NCBI RefSeq assembly: GCF_014839805.1
Contig: NC_051141.1
Location: 19,910,777 to 19,974,776 of the forward strand
Source of the DNA: Manduca sexta
Lineage: Eukaryota > Arthropoda > Insecta > Lepidoptera > Sphingidae
Direction of reading: 5' to 3'
DNA length: 64,000 nucleotides
Shown piece after piece: positions 1-10,299 of the stretch; the first letter of the stretch is position 1; each line of letters begins with the position of its first letter. Position numbers and translations under genes: made by a program. The notes beneath the pieces were generated by a model. That model saw only the letters and a program-made list of their open reading frames with translations, made no database searches and was not told where the DNA came from.

Positions 1-95
1 ATACTAAAATCAGTTTGAATGGATAACAGTTCAATTCAGTTGAACACAGTTAATGTTCGAAACGCCAAATCTAGTACGTAGTACATATATATCGA
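1..95 (+). repeat. R1 dispersed repeat, copy 1 (cut by window start)
   Basis: Positions 1-95 match 21776-21876 closely and the reverse complement of the block around 51.85-52.6 kb. The shared 3' part ends in AATCTAGTACGTAGTACATA followed by TATATCGATG, after which the copies diverge. No coding capacity or terminal repeats are visible, so the class is unknown. Confidence 0.75.
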
Positions 96-1198
96 TGACA
101 ACACATAGTTACTCAGCTGTGTCTCTAACTATATTTAATATACGTATTTATTTTTCTATGTCACCATCACAGCCCTGTATAATAAATGCGCTGTATATTT
201 CCATAGCACCTGGCAGCCTATATAGCCTCTCGCATCCGAGACGTACTATCTAGTTTTATTCAAAAAGTTAATTACACAAGTCATGTTGCGACATCTCTCA
301 AAATGTGATAAAAACGTCAGAAATCTCATCGAACAAGTCCATAAAATTCCCTTTGGCAGCGTAACTCGTGACTTTCTACGTATATTTTTGTTTCTATGCA
401 TTTCGGATTGCAGATTTGTGGCCGGGTTAGCGTCGGGTTTGGAAATGTGTGACCGTAGAAGAGATTAAAGCTCGAACACTGGCGAGCAGCAGCGGTGTGG
501 TGACCGGGCCGCGGGTGCAAAATAAAATAATCTAAACAATATTTTATTTCCACTGCACTACGTACCTAATATTTATTTATTAAATATAATCTTCAGGCGT
601 TACACCCAATGCGATTAACATGCCTTGCCAGTATCATAAAAACTGTCTTTCCTTTCGACACCACAATCTATGTTATTTTCTAGGATGGTGTATCTGGGTG
701 TGAAATTGGGCTCGATAACATCTTCCTAGTATGTTTTTTTCACTTCAGAATAGTATTAGCGATTAATGAATTAATCTCAGAGAAAAAATAGTGGTTGCTT
801 TTATATTAACAATAACCTACGCCAAAATTTAATATTTCTACAATATTCGGAATCAATTTTGTTTATATTTGTACCCATCCTTTCGCATCCCAACAGTTGT
901 TTTCCTAACTTATCCGAGTACGCGTTTGTTATCTCTATTGACCTTATCTTTAAGCCCCGAATGAGAGCTACGTATTTTTCCAGCATTAACTTGTTTATTA
1001 TGATGTTAAGCCGCGTAAGATCGTTACGTTTGGGTCGCTCTTTGTCTTGCTTCTTTTATGGAATTGTTTTCCTGTCGTGGGTAAAGTGGTAAGTGGGGAC
1101 TCGGTTTGTTTTATTTTTACTGTTTCGTTTGGTCTCAGCAGCGTAAAGTTCTTTACTTAAATATATATCCTAATGCACTTTCTGAGGACAAAGTTACA
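96..1198. other. No gene recognised
   Basis: AT-rich sequence with only short frames (77 codons or fewer) and no domain. A slightly GC-richer patch at 416-520 has no start codon or splice pattern that I trust. Confidence 0.6.
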
Positions 1199-2207
1199 TC
1201 TATACTATTATATAATACTTATAATACTATTATATAAAGCTGAAGAGTTTGTTTGTTTGAACGCGCTAATCTCAGGAACTACCGGTCCAAACTGAAAAAT
1301 TCTTTTTGTGTTGGATAGCCCTTTGTTCGTGGAGTGCTATAGGCTATATATCATCACGCTATACCCAATAGGAGCGGAGCAGTAATGGCTAATCTCAGGA
1401 ACTACCGGTCCAAACTGAAAAATTCTTTTGCGTTGGATAGCCCTTTGTTCGTGGAGTGCTATAGGCTATATATCATCACGCTATACCCAATAGGAGCGGA
1501 GCAGTAATGGCTAATCTCAGGAACTGCCGGTCCAAACTGAAAAATTATTTTTGCGTTGGATAGCCCTTTGTTCGTGGAGGGCTATATATCATCACGCTAT
1601 ACCCAATAGGAGCGGAGCAGTAATAGCTTATCTCGGGAACTATCGATTCGAACTGAAAAATTCTTTTTGTGTTGAATAGCCCTTTGTTTGTGGAGTGCTA
1701 TAAGTTATATATCATCACGCTATGACCAATAGGAGCTGATCAGTAATGGCTAATCTCAGGAACTACCAGTTTGAACTGAAAAAATCGTTTTGTGTTGGAT
1801 AGCCCTTTATTTGTGGAGTGCTATAGGCTATATATCATCTCGCTATGACCAATAGGAGCGGAGCAGTAATGAAACATGTTGCAAAAACGGGGACAATTTA
1901 TTAGTTTTGAGAGCTTCCGTTGCGTGCGCTGCGTAAACGGTTAAAGTTATGCAACAATGAAGTATGACGGGATTGTTCCTCTTAAAAAGTTCTATAAAAT
2001 ATATTATAAAACAAAGTCCCCCGCTGCATCTGTCTGCCTGAACGTGTTAAACTCAAAAACTACCCAACGTATTAAGATGAAATTTGGTATGGAGACAGTT
2101 TGGGACCCCGGGAAGAAAATAGGCTCCCGGGAAACTACTACTTTTATAACGGAAAACTTTAGCCTGAAAAACTTTATAACGCGGGCGGAGCCGCGGGCAA
2201 AAGCTAG
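1199..2207 (+). mobile_element. HelA Helitron-like element, expanded copy
   Basis: It begins TCTATACTATTATATA directly after an A and ends CTAG directly before a T, the Helitron A^T insertion pattern. A small GCGG-GCGGAG-CCGC hairpin sits just inside the 3' CTAG, also typical of Helitrons. There is no Rep/helicase reading frame, so it is non-autonomous. Two other copies (25064-25590 and 62011-62392, both minus strand) share its 5' end and body, but each has one 123-bp unit where this copy has five. A frame at 1957-2211 lies wholly inside the element and is not a gene. Confidence 0.85.
1266..1872 (+). repeat. Five-unit 123-bp tandem repeat inside HelA
   Basis: Units start at about 1266, 1389, 1511, 1627 and 1750, each opening with CTAATCTCAGGAACT and closing with AATAGGAGCGGAGCAGT. 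The third unit has lost several bases near TGCTATAGG, giving 116 bp. The array lies between the Helitron 5' end and its conserved 3' body, so it grew within the element. Confidence 0.95.
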
Positions 2208-2553
2208 TTTATAATATAAATAAAACTAGAACTTGATAAAACTGTGTGATAAAATAAAATCTATTTAGCAGTTTGAGTTTCAATAACAGCCGGGCGAAGC
2301 TCCGAGGGAAAGTTAGTGATAAATATATTATAATTTATTTTAATATATCTTTAAAAATTAGGGCATAGCCATGTTAATAATAATTGGTGTACAACATCCA
2401 ATATTCTTATGGAATAAGATCAAGGACACGGGTTTCTCCGCGTTTTCCTTATGCTATCAATAATCAATAGACACATACATAAATCAAAACGAAGACACAA
2501 GTAAAAATAAGCTATTCGAAATTTAGTGATATGGAATTAGTCTTCTAGTACTT
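2208..2553. other. Spacer with a possible decayed Helitron end
   Basis: No gene. A GGGCGAAGCTCC stretch followed by AAAGTTAGT near 2291-2316 resembles a HelA 3' end with TTAG in place of CTAG. Confidence 0.4.
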
Positions 2554-2690
2554 CCCTCCCCCCGTGCCCATGAAGGCTGCAAATTCTTCGAAATGTCGGG
2601 AGAAAACTAAAATATAAAAAACCGTGATAGAATTCGAAAAGTACTTTAATTTCAATGTCTAACATTCGCGTAAACATAAGAAATCATTTA
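2554..2690 (+). repeat. FB1 fold-back element, right half only
   Basis: It reads CCCCGTGCCCATGAAGGCTG, then a TCGGGAGAAAACTAAAATAT block and AATGTCTAACATTCGCG at its outer end. This is one arm of the palindromic family seen whole at 47543-47815 and 57605-57801. The left arm is missing. Confidence 0.7.
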
Positions 2691-3350
2691 GTGATTTGGG
2701 TTCGAAGCCGAGACTTGCAGTTCACGTCCCTGTTCGCGAGGTCACTGCTGTTTTTATATGAGTAACATGATCAAAGGCTCCCAGTTTACTTTAAAACGGT
2801 TCTTTTATTCATTCGTTGCTAGTACCAATGTTTTATCCCACTCTGTATCACCCATTAACGGAGATTAAAGTAACATGAAAAGAATATTATATGATGAAAT
2901 ATATATGACATTTGAATTTCATATTGCCAGCGCTCGGTATAGCTGAAATTAAAAAAAATATTTTCATAAAAGAATATCACCTAAATTACTAGCTTTACCC
3001 GTGCTTTCCCGTTGATTCTTCAAAATAATTCTTAACACAAGTCTTTATAATTAGGAACACAACCAAAAAGGAATCGTTAAGTCGGTCGTGTTATTTTCAA
3101 GTGATGCTCTTACATACACGTATCAAAGCTAAAAAAAATTACATTTCAAGTAAAAACTTTTGTGTGTCGAGTAACCTGACAGTAAGTGATCAAAATAACT
3201 AATAACAGAAACAGAATGGTTGTTTGTCGATATTTCAAGCAGATGTAAGTAAGGCGACCAAGCCGCAGCACAGCATCATGCTGAGTACTTACCTATCTAT
3301 CACGGCCTTGACGTGCGGTCTTAAAGATTTTCATTGTTTTATTTTGATAA
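2691..3350. other. No gene recognised
   Basis: AT-rich, no long frames, no repeat that I could match elsewhere in the window. Confidence 0.6.
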
Positions 3351-3636
3351 TCTATATATACATAAATGAATCCCTATTTCCCTTGGTCACACCGTCACCT
3401 GTGAACGGCTGGACAGATTTTACTATTTTTTTTTTGTTGTGTTTGTTATTGTCAGAAGGTTCTTATGAAAGAAAAAATTCAACAAAATTGCGCGGAAAGT
3501 TAAAAAATTCAAGAAAACTTAACGAAAATATTAATTTTATATAACTGGCAATTGTTTGAAATAACTGTCAGCGATTGACAGAATGCGCGCTGCAAATTCA
3601 TAGTTAAGACGGGACAACGTCTGTCGGGTCAACTAG
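3351..3636 (+). mobile_element. HelB Helitron-like element, copy 1
   Basis: Starts TCTATATATACATAAATG after an A and ends GTCGGGTCAACTAG before a T. An AGACG-GGACAA-CGTCT hairpin lies 10 bases before the CTAG. It is 286 bp, non-autonomous, and closely similar to the copies at 43407-43693 and 49226-49518. The 106-codon frame at 3224-3541 runs through it and is accidental. Confidence 0.85.
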
Positions 3637-4090
3637 TATCAGATATTTTTTGTTTAGTTTTGATATTTTCTTTATTTTTTTTCCCCTTTATACGTCTGTA
3701 CCTATACATGTCTGTGTGACAAATAAATTATTTTTCTTTCTTTAAATTGGAAAGAATATTTATTGTCGTCCAATATGTTTACAAATTATAACTCAATGCA
3801 CAAGTCATAAAGAAACAGCAGAGCTGCTAATTCAATACAATTTACAGGAAACAATAGGGCAGTGTGGTTGAGCTTGTCATTCATGCAACATGCAAACTTC
3901 ATCGTGCGACCAGAACTTGCTAGTACTGTTCGTGTTACTACACTTCGTGCTATCTCGGTAGAAATGTGACTAATGTAGCCAAGATTTGAAATACCTTCGA
4001 CAAGCTTATTTCTACGTAACCATGTAAAAGAAACCATATAACGCGTAGTTATATATCATATGTACAAATCGTTATAATACTAAATTACAT
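3637..4090. other. No gene recognised
   Basis: AT-rich unique-looking sequence. An 83-codon minus-strand frame at 3786-4037 has no domain or neighbours that would support it. Confidence 0.55.
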
Positions 4091-4249
4091 GATTAAGTGA
4101 ATGAATCGACAAACACAAAAAATATATATTAAAATCACCCTTATTCATTTAGGAATTTAGAAAGCGCTTATGATTTAGTGACTGAATCGTCAAACATAAA
4201 ATATAATTAAAATCGCATTTATTCATTTAGGAATTTAGAAGGCGCTTAT
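4091..4249 (+). repeat. Tandem duplication, two units of about 80 bp
   Basis: Unit 1 (4091-4171) and unit 2 (4172-4249) both run from GATT(A/T)AGTGA to GCGCTTAT and share TTATTCATTTAGGAATTTAG. A few substitutions and a small deletion separate them, so the duplication is not very recent. Confidence 0.9.
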
Positions 4250-4402
4250 TGAGATATTAAAAGAAAAAGATATTCTCACAAAATTGTTTATTAAATATAA
4301 TTATATAGAACAACAAGGATGTTAGCAAATATACAGAGAAAGGAACGGACGAAGGAAGGAAATGTGGAAAAATTCATAAATACCTTTTTTACAAAGCGGA
4401 AG

Positions 4403-4587
4403 CGAATGTCGACTGACGAGAAATGATTATCCTTCGGCAGATGAGATAATTATGCCGGCCTGTTTGAAGCAGAAACACATACTGATCCCGGAACGCGAAA
4501 CACTTACGTGGGCCACTATGGCGTGTGACACACCTTGTGAACGGTGATTGCTATCCGGGTGGATACAAAATATTTTCTATCACCACC
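4403..4587 (+). repeat. IR200 dispersed repeat
   Basis: Contains GAATGTCGACTGACGAG, TTATGCCGGCCTGTTTG and ACACTTACGTGGGCCACTAT in the order seen in the copies at 40.0-40.5, 43.1, 53.9 and 59.1 kb. The usual 5' start (CCCGGCAAAGTG...) is missing here. Class unknown. Confidence 0.75.
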
Positions 4588-5065
4588 CTACACTCTCCTA
4601 TAAGCCAGTAACATTATGCCATGCTTTCGTAAACCTAATTTCCTGTCTTCAAAGTTGAGTGTACAGTTAACAATCTATAGATAGTATATGAACATCAGGC
4701 ACCTAGGAACTGAGTTGTGCCGTGTCTGGTAGATATCTAAGTTTATAACTAGGCCGACTGAGTTTAATTTCCGCAGGAGTCTGCTATCAAATTCTTACAT
4801 ATTATGATCAATCGGATAGAAGTGACATAAAGCATACTTGCTTCATGGAGTAGATAATAATTCAACAGATTTAATGCTAGCCTGGTATAACGTACGAGCG
4901 AAATCTTTCCGGAAGAATATTTCACGGAAGCGCAATACCGGGATTAAAAGTAGCGAAGTGTTAAATTCGATGCTGTGCATTCATGCGTCGAATTTCTTAC
5001 AAATTCACAACTAGTCGTCTTCACAATTGTTTGTCTCTGTGGGGCTTATCTTTCTTTATTGTACA
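4588..5065. other. No gene recognised
   Basis: No frame or repeat that I can support. Confidence 0.5.
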
Positions 5066-5255
5066 CTAGCTTTTGCCCGTGGCTGAGGCTGCGTAAATTT
5101 ATTCAGGATAATTATTTTTTCCGGACTAAATAGTAGCCTAAAGTATTCAGGAATAACAAAGCTTCCCATACGTAAAAGAATTTACAAAATCGGATCAGTA
5201 ATTCAAGAGATTATGTCCTACAAACTATTCCTCTTTATAATATTTGCAAATACGT
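5066..5255 (-). mobile_element. Helitron-like element, HelA-related, decayed 5' end
   Basis: Read on the minus strand it ends with a GGGCAAAAGCTAG 3' terminus preceded by a partial hairpin. The other end (near CTATTCCTCTTTATAATATT on the plus strand) resembles the 5' end of a HelA relative but has lost a clean TC start. Confidence 0.6.
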
Positions 5256-5537
5256 GGATAAGTAACTGGTCTCTATCTCTTAAATAACAACATCAGTTCA
5301 ATAGTTTATAAAGCGCATAGGAGTTCACTACAATATCACCCAATCAATAGGTGTCAAGTCTCACGATGCCCAGTAATTACAGACTACAATGGCCGATTGG
5401 TTAACGTAACAACGGCTACTTGATAGGGCTACTCTAACTTGTAACGGTAATTATTATAATTAAGGCGAGGTGTTGAGATAGCCACCTGATGTTAAGGGCA
5501 CAGTAACTTCTAACGGTAATTACAATAAAATAATTTT
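5256..5537. other. No gene recognised
   Basis: Two short segments share ACTTGTAACGGTAATTA / ACTTCTAACGGTAATTA (near 5438 and 5507), suggesting an old local duplication. Nothing else is seen. Confidence 0.45.
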
Positions 5538-5656
5538 AGAAGCGGCATTGGTCTAGTTGTGTGTAGAACGGGCTGATGATACGAATTTAAGGTTCAAAAT
5601 CCAAAGCACAAACTTCTGAATTTTCTAAAAATTATTGTGTTTTATTCTTAAATTAT
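5538..5656 (+). mobile_element. S1 SINE, 5' (tRNA-like) part of a split copy
   Basis: Begins AGAAGCGGCATTGGTCTAG and carries decayed A-box and B-box (AGGTTCAAAATCC) sequences. It stops near the TTCTTAAATTATTG segment, where intact S1 copies continue into TTTAACGGTGAAGG. The missing part resumes at about 6271, so one SINE seems to be split by a segment of about 610 bp. Confidence 0.75.
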
Positions 5657-6270
5657 TGTATATGGTTGCGCCATATTTCTAATTCATTCTTTATAAATTT
5701 TAACTTCGCATTTCCGGTCGCGTCAATCCAAATAGTGTCGTTTTTTATTAATAATTAGGTGACACGACACGTGCATTTCCTTACCGCATCCCTTTCCCGC
5801 ACATACCTTTCCAGCGAGCGAGAGCGAGAGCGCTTCGCTGGGAATTGGTTCCGCGAGTGCCAGCGCGCCGTACGGGGTGCGGGTGCAAAAAACACTTTTG
5901 TTCGCGTCCCGCTAAGAAATGGACACGATGACGTCGCTCGCATAATTAATTGAAAATTATCGGTCTGTGATGTTATTTCCTTAATTAACTTCGTGTGACT
6001 GTGCATATCATAGATAGTGAAGTTTAGTATAAGTGGTCGCCGCAAGCAGAAACACGAAGCCGCCAGCATCAACCAGCCGAACCGCCGCCGCAGACGCCGT
6101 AAGGCACTGTGCTCCCATCCTCTTTCAGTTGCCTATATTTTCATTTCTATCCCGTAGGCAGCTCTAGTCCTATAAGTGCGTGTCGTGTCCAGATACAATA
6201 TTTCCCCTGCAAAATACAGTTCATTATTTTTCTAAAGTAAAGAACCAGCGCCTCCAGTATATTTTGCATA
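5657..6270. other. Segment inserted within an S1 SINE
   Basis: This segment separates the matching 5' and 3' parts of one S1 SINE. The borders carry TTGTATA (left) and TTGCATA (right), a possible imperfect 7-bp target duplication. No terminal inverted repeats, CTAG end or poly-A are visible. The middle is the GC-rich block described separately. Two unrelated truncated SINEs on either side would look similar, but a SINE lacking its 3' end is unusual under target-primed insertion. Confidence 0.5.
5755..6098 (+). promoter_or_regulatory. Candidate promoter / non-coding first exon
   Basis: A CpG-rich island in AT-rich surroundings, with CACGTG (5769), GAGCGAGAGCGAGAGCG (5817-5833) and a CRE-like GATGACGTCG (5929). 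It runs into a purine/CCG-rich stretch that ends at a good splice donor, GCC|GTAAGG, at 6098/6099. No ATG-started frame with a plausible protein crosses the donor, so it would be a 5' untranslated exon. Frames on both strands here (5759-5950 plus, 5755-6072 minus) are low-complexity and Arg/Ser-rich and I do not accept them. Because the block sits inside a split SINE it may be a transposed fragment of a gene start instead of a working promoter. Confidence 0.35.
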
Positions 6271-6472
6271 CTTTAATGGTAAAGGAAAACATAGTACGGA
6301 AACCTACATACCTGAGAAGTTTTCTATAAGAATTTTGCGGATGTGTGAAGTCTGCCAATTTGCACTAGGTCAGGATGACCAAATAAGACCTAATCCCTCT
6401 CAGTAGCACAAAAGGTCCGTGCCCAGCAGTGGGTCAGTATATAATACAGGGCTGATATTATTATTATTATAT
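6271..6472 (+). mobile_element. S1 SINE, 3' part of a split copy
   Basis: Starts CTTTAATGGTAAAGGAAAAC, equivalent to the point where the 5538-5656 part breaks off. It continues through CTAATCCCTCTCAGTAG and CCCAGCAGTGGGTCAGTATA to a (TTA)n tail, all in the S1 order. Confidence 0.8.
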
Positions 6473-6567
6473 TAGAAGCATGGTTGGTATAGGAATCCAA
6501 ATACCCATCACGGTAATTTCATAATAATGTTAATTATTATAATGATTAAGCAACTTACGATATTACT

Positions 6568-6662
6568 ATCCCAATGAGACTGCGTCGGGGGCGCAGTTAT
6601 AATGCATACGGGGTACGAGTACGACTACCGCGCTGAGGTCCCTTGTTTGAATCCCGGGCCAG
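6568..6662 (+). mobile_element. S2-type SINE head
   Basis: A tRNA-like block with GGCGCAGTTATAATGC as A-box region and TTGTTTGAATCCCGGGCC as B-box region. This matches the head of the S2 copy at 36432. The body and tail are missing. Confidence 0.55.
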
Positions 6663-7791
6663 AACAAAAACGTTGTGGCAGGGTTTTTGCATCTTAAAAA
6701 TTACTTAGTCGCAGCACGGAGTCAAGAAGTTGGCGGTGTGTCACCCTCGTACCTCGGTAAGCACGTAAAGCCGTTGGTCCCGAGCCTGATCTCTCTTCGG
6801 TTATATCGGACTATATTCTTACTGAGCTATGAGAGTGAGGCACAGAGTGCACCTATGTATTGCGCACACTGCACTATAGTATCAGTCAGGCAGCTACTGC
6901 AAGGAGCTCAATAAGTGCTCCAATTGTTGGCACAATAGGTATAATAATTGCAATATATATTTATATTTTTTCACTTTTTATCGTACGCATTACTATGTCA
7001 TTGTCCCAATAACGAAATCTTTATTTTCTTTTATAATATCTCCTGCGTACCTAGTAGGCTCATTGAGATTGGCTGCTATAGCCGAAATTCGGCTAGAGAG
7101 ATTCGTTCATTCCGATACCATTACGTTTGTCAAGCTACCATGCTTTTCATACAATAATCCATGAAGTTGATTAATCCAATTCCAATACCCGGCGTATATT
7201 AAATAGCCCAGTGTTGCGGTAATAGCCAACGACACTTTTAACCCCAATCATAAAATCACAATACTCACTGCTTTATCGTGCGGTACTCGATGGGAAAAAG
7301 GTGCGAATGTAACAGTATTTTTTAATTCAGATATGTCAATGAGTTTGGTACGACAAAATCCAGTAATAAATGATAAGTTCAATCACCTACATAACTAGCT
7401 AGACGTATTCCTAACTTCAAATAGAATATATACTTTTGTGTTTTACCAACATTTGTTTGTCTTCACAAATATGACAAAAAATGATTCTGAACGTGTATAG
7501 GCGCTAAGATTTTTATAATTTATATTTATAAAAAAAATCTACTTTGGCCAAGTACATGTATATGTAATTTTCATATGCATAGTCTTATAATAAGTATGTA
7601 TTATTATATGTATAAGTGGCGAAACGTCTATATAACCCGATTCCCGCCGGCTTTCCTTTCGTAATTAATGTAAAATCTAATTTCATTAGAATGATTTGCA
7701 GACCGCATATATGTATATTGCTAATACCTATACATTGTGTCGGGTTCCCTTTTAGAAAATGTCATCCTTCGCCACTGATGCATAAATCGAC
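6663..7791. other. No gene recognised
   Basis: Several ATG frames of 69-83 codons occur (6675-6911, 6948-7154, 7616-7864). None shows a domain, signal peptide or codon pattern that I can support. Confidence 0.55.
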
Positions 7792-7858
7792 GGTCCCGAC
7801 GCAAAGTATCGAATCTGCAAAATTGCATTTTGCAGATGCAATACTTTACGTAGGGATC
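7792..7858. mobile_element. HP-MITE hairpin, copy 1
   Basis: A 31-base arm (7792-7822), a 5-base loop TTGCA and a second arm (7828-7858) pair with a few mismatches. The outer sequence is GGTCCCGACGC...GTAGGGATC. The second hairpin at 7971-8020 shares its ends and centre. Confidence 0.8.
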
Positions 7859-7970
7859 GTGGAATAAACATCGCTTGTTTAGTGTTAATTACCATGGCGA
7901 TAAGCACTTCGATCCTTATTGTCTTAAATAAATGCAGTTCATTTTAATAAGGACCGTTTAAATATCAACA

Positions 7971-8020
7971 GTCCCTACGCAAAAATTGCATTTTGCAGAT
8001 TCGATACTATACGTAGGGAC
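7971..8020. mobile_element. HP-MITE hairpin, copy 2 (short form)
   Basis: Bounded by the perfect inverted pair GTCCCTACG / CGTAGGGAC with GCAAAAATTGCATTTTGC inside. It is the same family as 7792-7858, with part of one arm lost. Confidence 0.75.
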
Positions 8021-8138
8021 CATCGAAATGAACTTCTTAATTTTTTTATTTAAGGCGAAAAACATCCACCAAAGTCGTCACCTAATTTCCGTCCCATGAC
8101 GTGATTTACTACTAAATAGCTTACAAGTAATAACACCG

Positions 8139-8297
8139 GGCAAAAGGTAAAATGACATTGGGTTTTTTCCTCAACATCAGCTTGGAGTCTGGAGTTTATG
8201 CCTGGTATGGCAATAGGCTCACTCCTACCATATGCGAAAACTCGGTGCCTTGTGCAACTGTGCCTACCCCTTCGATGATAAAGGCAAGATGCGTATT
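8139..8297 (+). mobile_element. S2 SINE body and tail
   Basis: Contains AAATGACATTGGGTTTTTTC, GGCAATAGGCTCACTCCTAC and CTGTGCCTACCCCTTCGATG, the same order as the fuller copy at 36432-36680. The tRNA-like head is missing. A 71-codon frame (8152-8364) is part of this repeat. Confidence 0.65.
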
Positions 8298-8589
8298 TCT
8301 AATAATATTGAGCGAGACACTTGTATTTTTCAGATCGAAAAACTTAATTACCTTACTAGTCTTCTAAAACTAAAACCCTCCTATAAATGAAAGTTCCTGT
8401 CCCCGCAACGTGTTTCAGTGAAGTTACCACGATAAATAATTGCCATATCAATAAACAACACGCGTGTTTTATTTTTCGAATCGCAGTATTCATATAATAG
8501 GGGACCGTCCTGTGTTTGATTTTGTACATTATTCTATATGTAATGGTTAATAATACGAAAAAGAAACCCTTCTGCGAAAACTGCATTAA

Positions 8590-8850
8590 AATTTGTTAAA
8601 AAATGAGCCAGCAATTCATATTTCAAATATTACTATGTGCCGAAGTGGGGATTTCGCTTCATCTCTGTCTTTCGCACGCGTCGTAATGCCCGATGACGTC
8701 ACACGTGGATATTACGCCTCTTTTCTGTTTCTTGTTACTTACCCCTTCTACCGAAATTGAAAGACTTATAACTTGCTGATTTTTTACCGGATTTAAATAA
8801 TTCTTTCTGTGTTATAATTTATATAACGTAAATATTTGATAATAATAAAA
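8590..8850 (+). repeat. R5 dispersed repeat, copy 1
   Basis: Matches the reverse complement of about 55635-55885. Both copies hold GTAAAAAATGAG or a close variant, a TGGGGAT..TCG..T block and a CRE palindrome next to an E-box (GATGACGTCACACGTGG here). No coding frame or terminal repeat is clear. Confidence 0.65.
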
Positions 8851-8856
8851 AACAAA

Positions 8857-9010
8857 AATGATTTCTTATGTTTACGCGAATGTTAGACATTCCCAAAGTT
8901 CGCGAATGTTAGTCCCCCCCGTGACCATGAAGGCTGCAGTCTTCGATACGTCGGGAGAAAATAAAACACCAATACCGCGATAGAATCCGAAAATTAGTTT
9001 AATTTCAAAC
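8857..9010. repeat. FB1 fold-back element, internally deleted
   Basis: The left end AATGATTTCTTATGTTTACG is the reverse complement of the FB1 right end seen at 26674 and 2690. The right arm (CCGTGACCATGAAGGCTGC to TTAATTTCAAAC) is nearly full. Most of the left arm has been deleted. Confidence 0.7.
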
Positions 9011-10017
9011 AAAAATGAGTCCGGTCCCCTATTTGCCGACTCTGTCTAAAGCCGGATCTCTCAGACAAACGATTGCTACATTGCGTGCTTATTGTAAATT
9101 CTTTATTTATCGTTCTAAGGTTCCGTGCGTTGAAAAGGAAAAGAAACCTTTCCTCTGATTGGTCGGATTCAACCACTATGCCCAGTTTTTCATCATATGG
9201 TCGGTATACAACTGAGTACCCTACTGGGTATATAAATACCTACCCACTTAACATTTGTTGAATAGTAAGGAACCAATGGCGAACGAAGTACCTATTTGAT
9301 TCCACTATTCATAAATAATTTACGTACGCGACAGCACCACACCGATAAATATAGAAAAAAATCATTTTTTGGGATTTTTTCTGTCCCTTTCTCTCTCGAG
9401 AGTTTGTTCTTTCCCGACAGGAAGATGGAAATCGTATGGAGGTGACGATAAAATGAATATCTAATATTTAATTAGGTTTGTGGTCGTCCCGTCTATTCAT
9501 GACTCGTGACACTCGAAAATAAATCTAAGTCATAAATTAGAATTGGCTTAGAATCACAAAATTTGGCAATAAGGTTTTTCTTACAGCCCAATTACAGGAA
9601 AAATTTGTTTATTTCCAATTACCTTTTTCCTATTACAGTTGGAAATATTGTTACGTATATGATTGAAAAATTCTATTCACTATATCTATAGGGATTATGG
9701 GTAGTTTAGGCATTTAAGTAAAATTCATGCTTTTATAAGGTTTAATTTAAATATTACATATTTTAATTTATTTTTGATTTTATTTTAATTTATGTAACCT
9801 ACATTTAACCGAAGCAAGGGCGAAAAGCCGTAACCCAGTTTACAGCAGATATAATTATCGTTCAATTTTGTCTTTTTAATTTGACATAAAATTGAAAATA
9901 AATATTTTATTTACTATTCCACGGAACCTACGGTGCGCAAATCAGAGTCGATCTTCCCCCTTTTTTATCTGTAGGATGAAATCTGAGCGATGCTACATTA
10001 ATTGGCTTTTGATTTGT
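9011..10017. other. No gene recognised; traces of other repeats
   Basis: Blocks near 9115-9170 (GGTTCCGTGCGTTGAAAAGG) and 9920-9955 (CGGAACCTACGGTGCGCAAA) remind me of common lepidopteran repeats, but with no second copy here I cannot define them. Confidence 0.4.
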
Positions 10018-10270
10018 TAACCGACTTCAAAAAAAAGGAAGAGGTTATCAATTCGACGTGAATTTTTTTTTTATTTATGTATTTTTTTTTTTTCTATGTT
10101 TGTTACCTCAGAACTCGCTCATTTCTGAACCGATTTGGAAAATTCTTTTTTTATTCGAAAGAATTTCTCTCCAGATTGGTCCCATAAAATTTTTTCAAGA
10201 TCGCTTCGGTAGTTTGGTTTTAAAAATTAAAAAAACTAGAATATTTATGTCGTCCAAGAAAACGAAATCG
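10018..10270 (+). repeat. R7 repeat, 5' end of a larger element
   Basis: Starts TAACCGACTTCAAAAAAAAG then GAGGTTATCAATTCGACGTG. The same start recurs at 51759-51805 and, more diverged, at 49551-49590. The following T-rich part contains a GAACCGATTTGGAAAATTC motif. It abuts the satellite array, and the TTTGAAAGCGGTTTAA at 12190-12205 could be the inverted other end. Confidence 0.65.
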
Positions 10271-10299
10271 CGAATTTAGCATTCCTGTGACGTATTTAG

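Noticed and set aside
1266..1872. CRISPR-like or regulatory repeat array
   Set aside because: The units are contiguous 123-bp tandem copies inside a Helitron.
3224..3544. 106-codon plus-strand frame
   Set aside because: Most of it is HelB copy 1, and similar frames appear in the other HelB copies.
5755..6072. 105-codon minus-strand and 64-codon plus-strand frames in the GC-rich block
   Set aside because: Arg/Ser-rich low-complexity readings of a CpG-rich block on both strands; no family resemblance, and the splice donor suits an untranslated exon.
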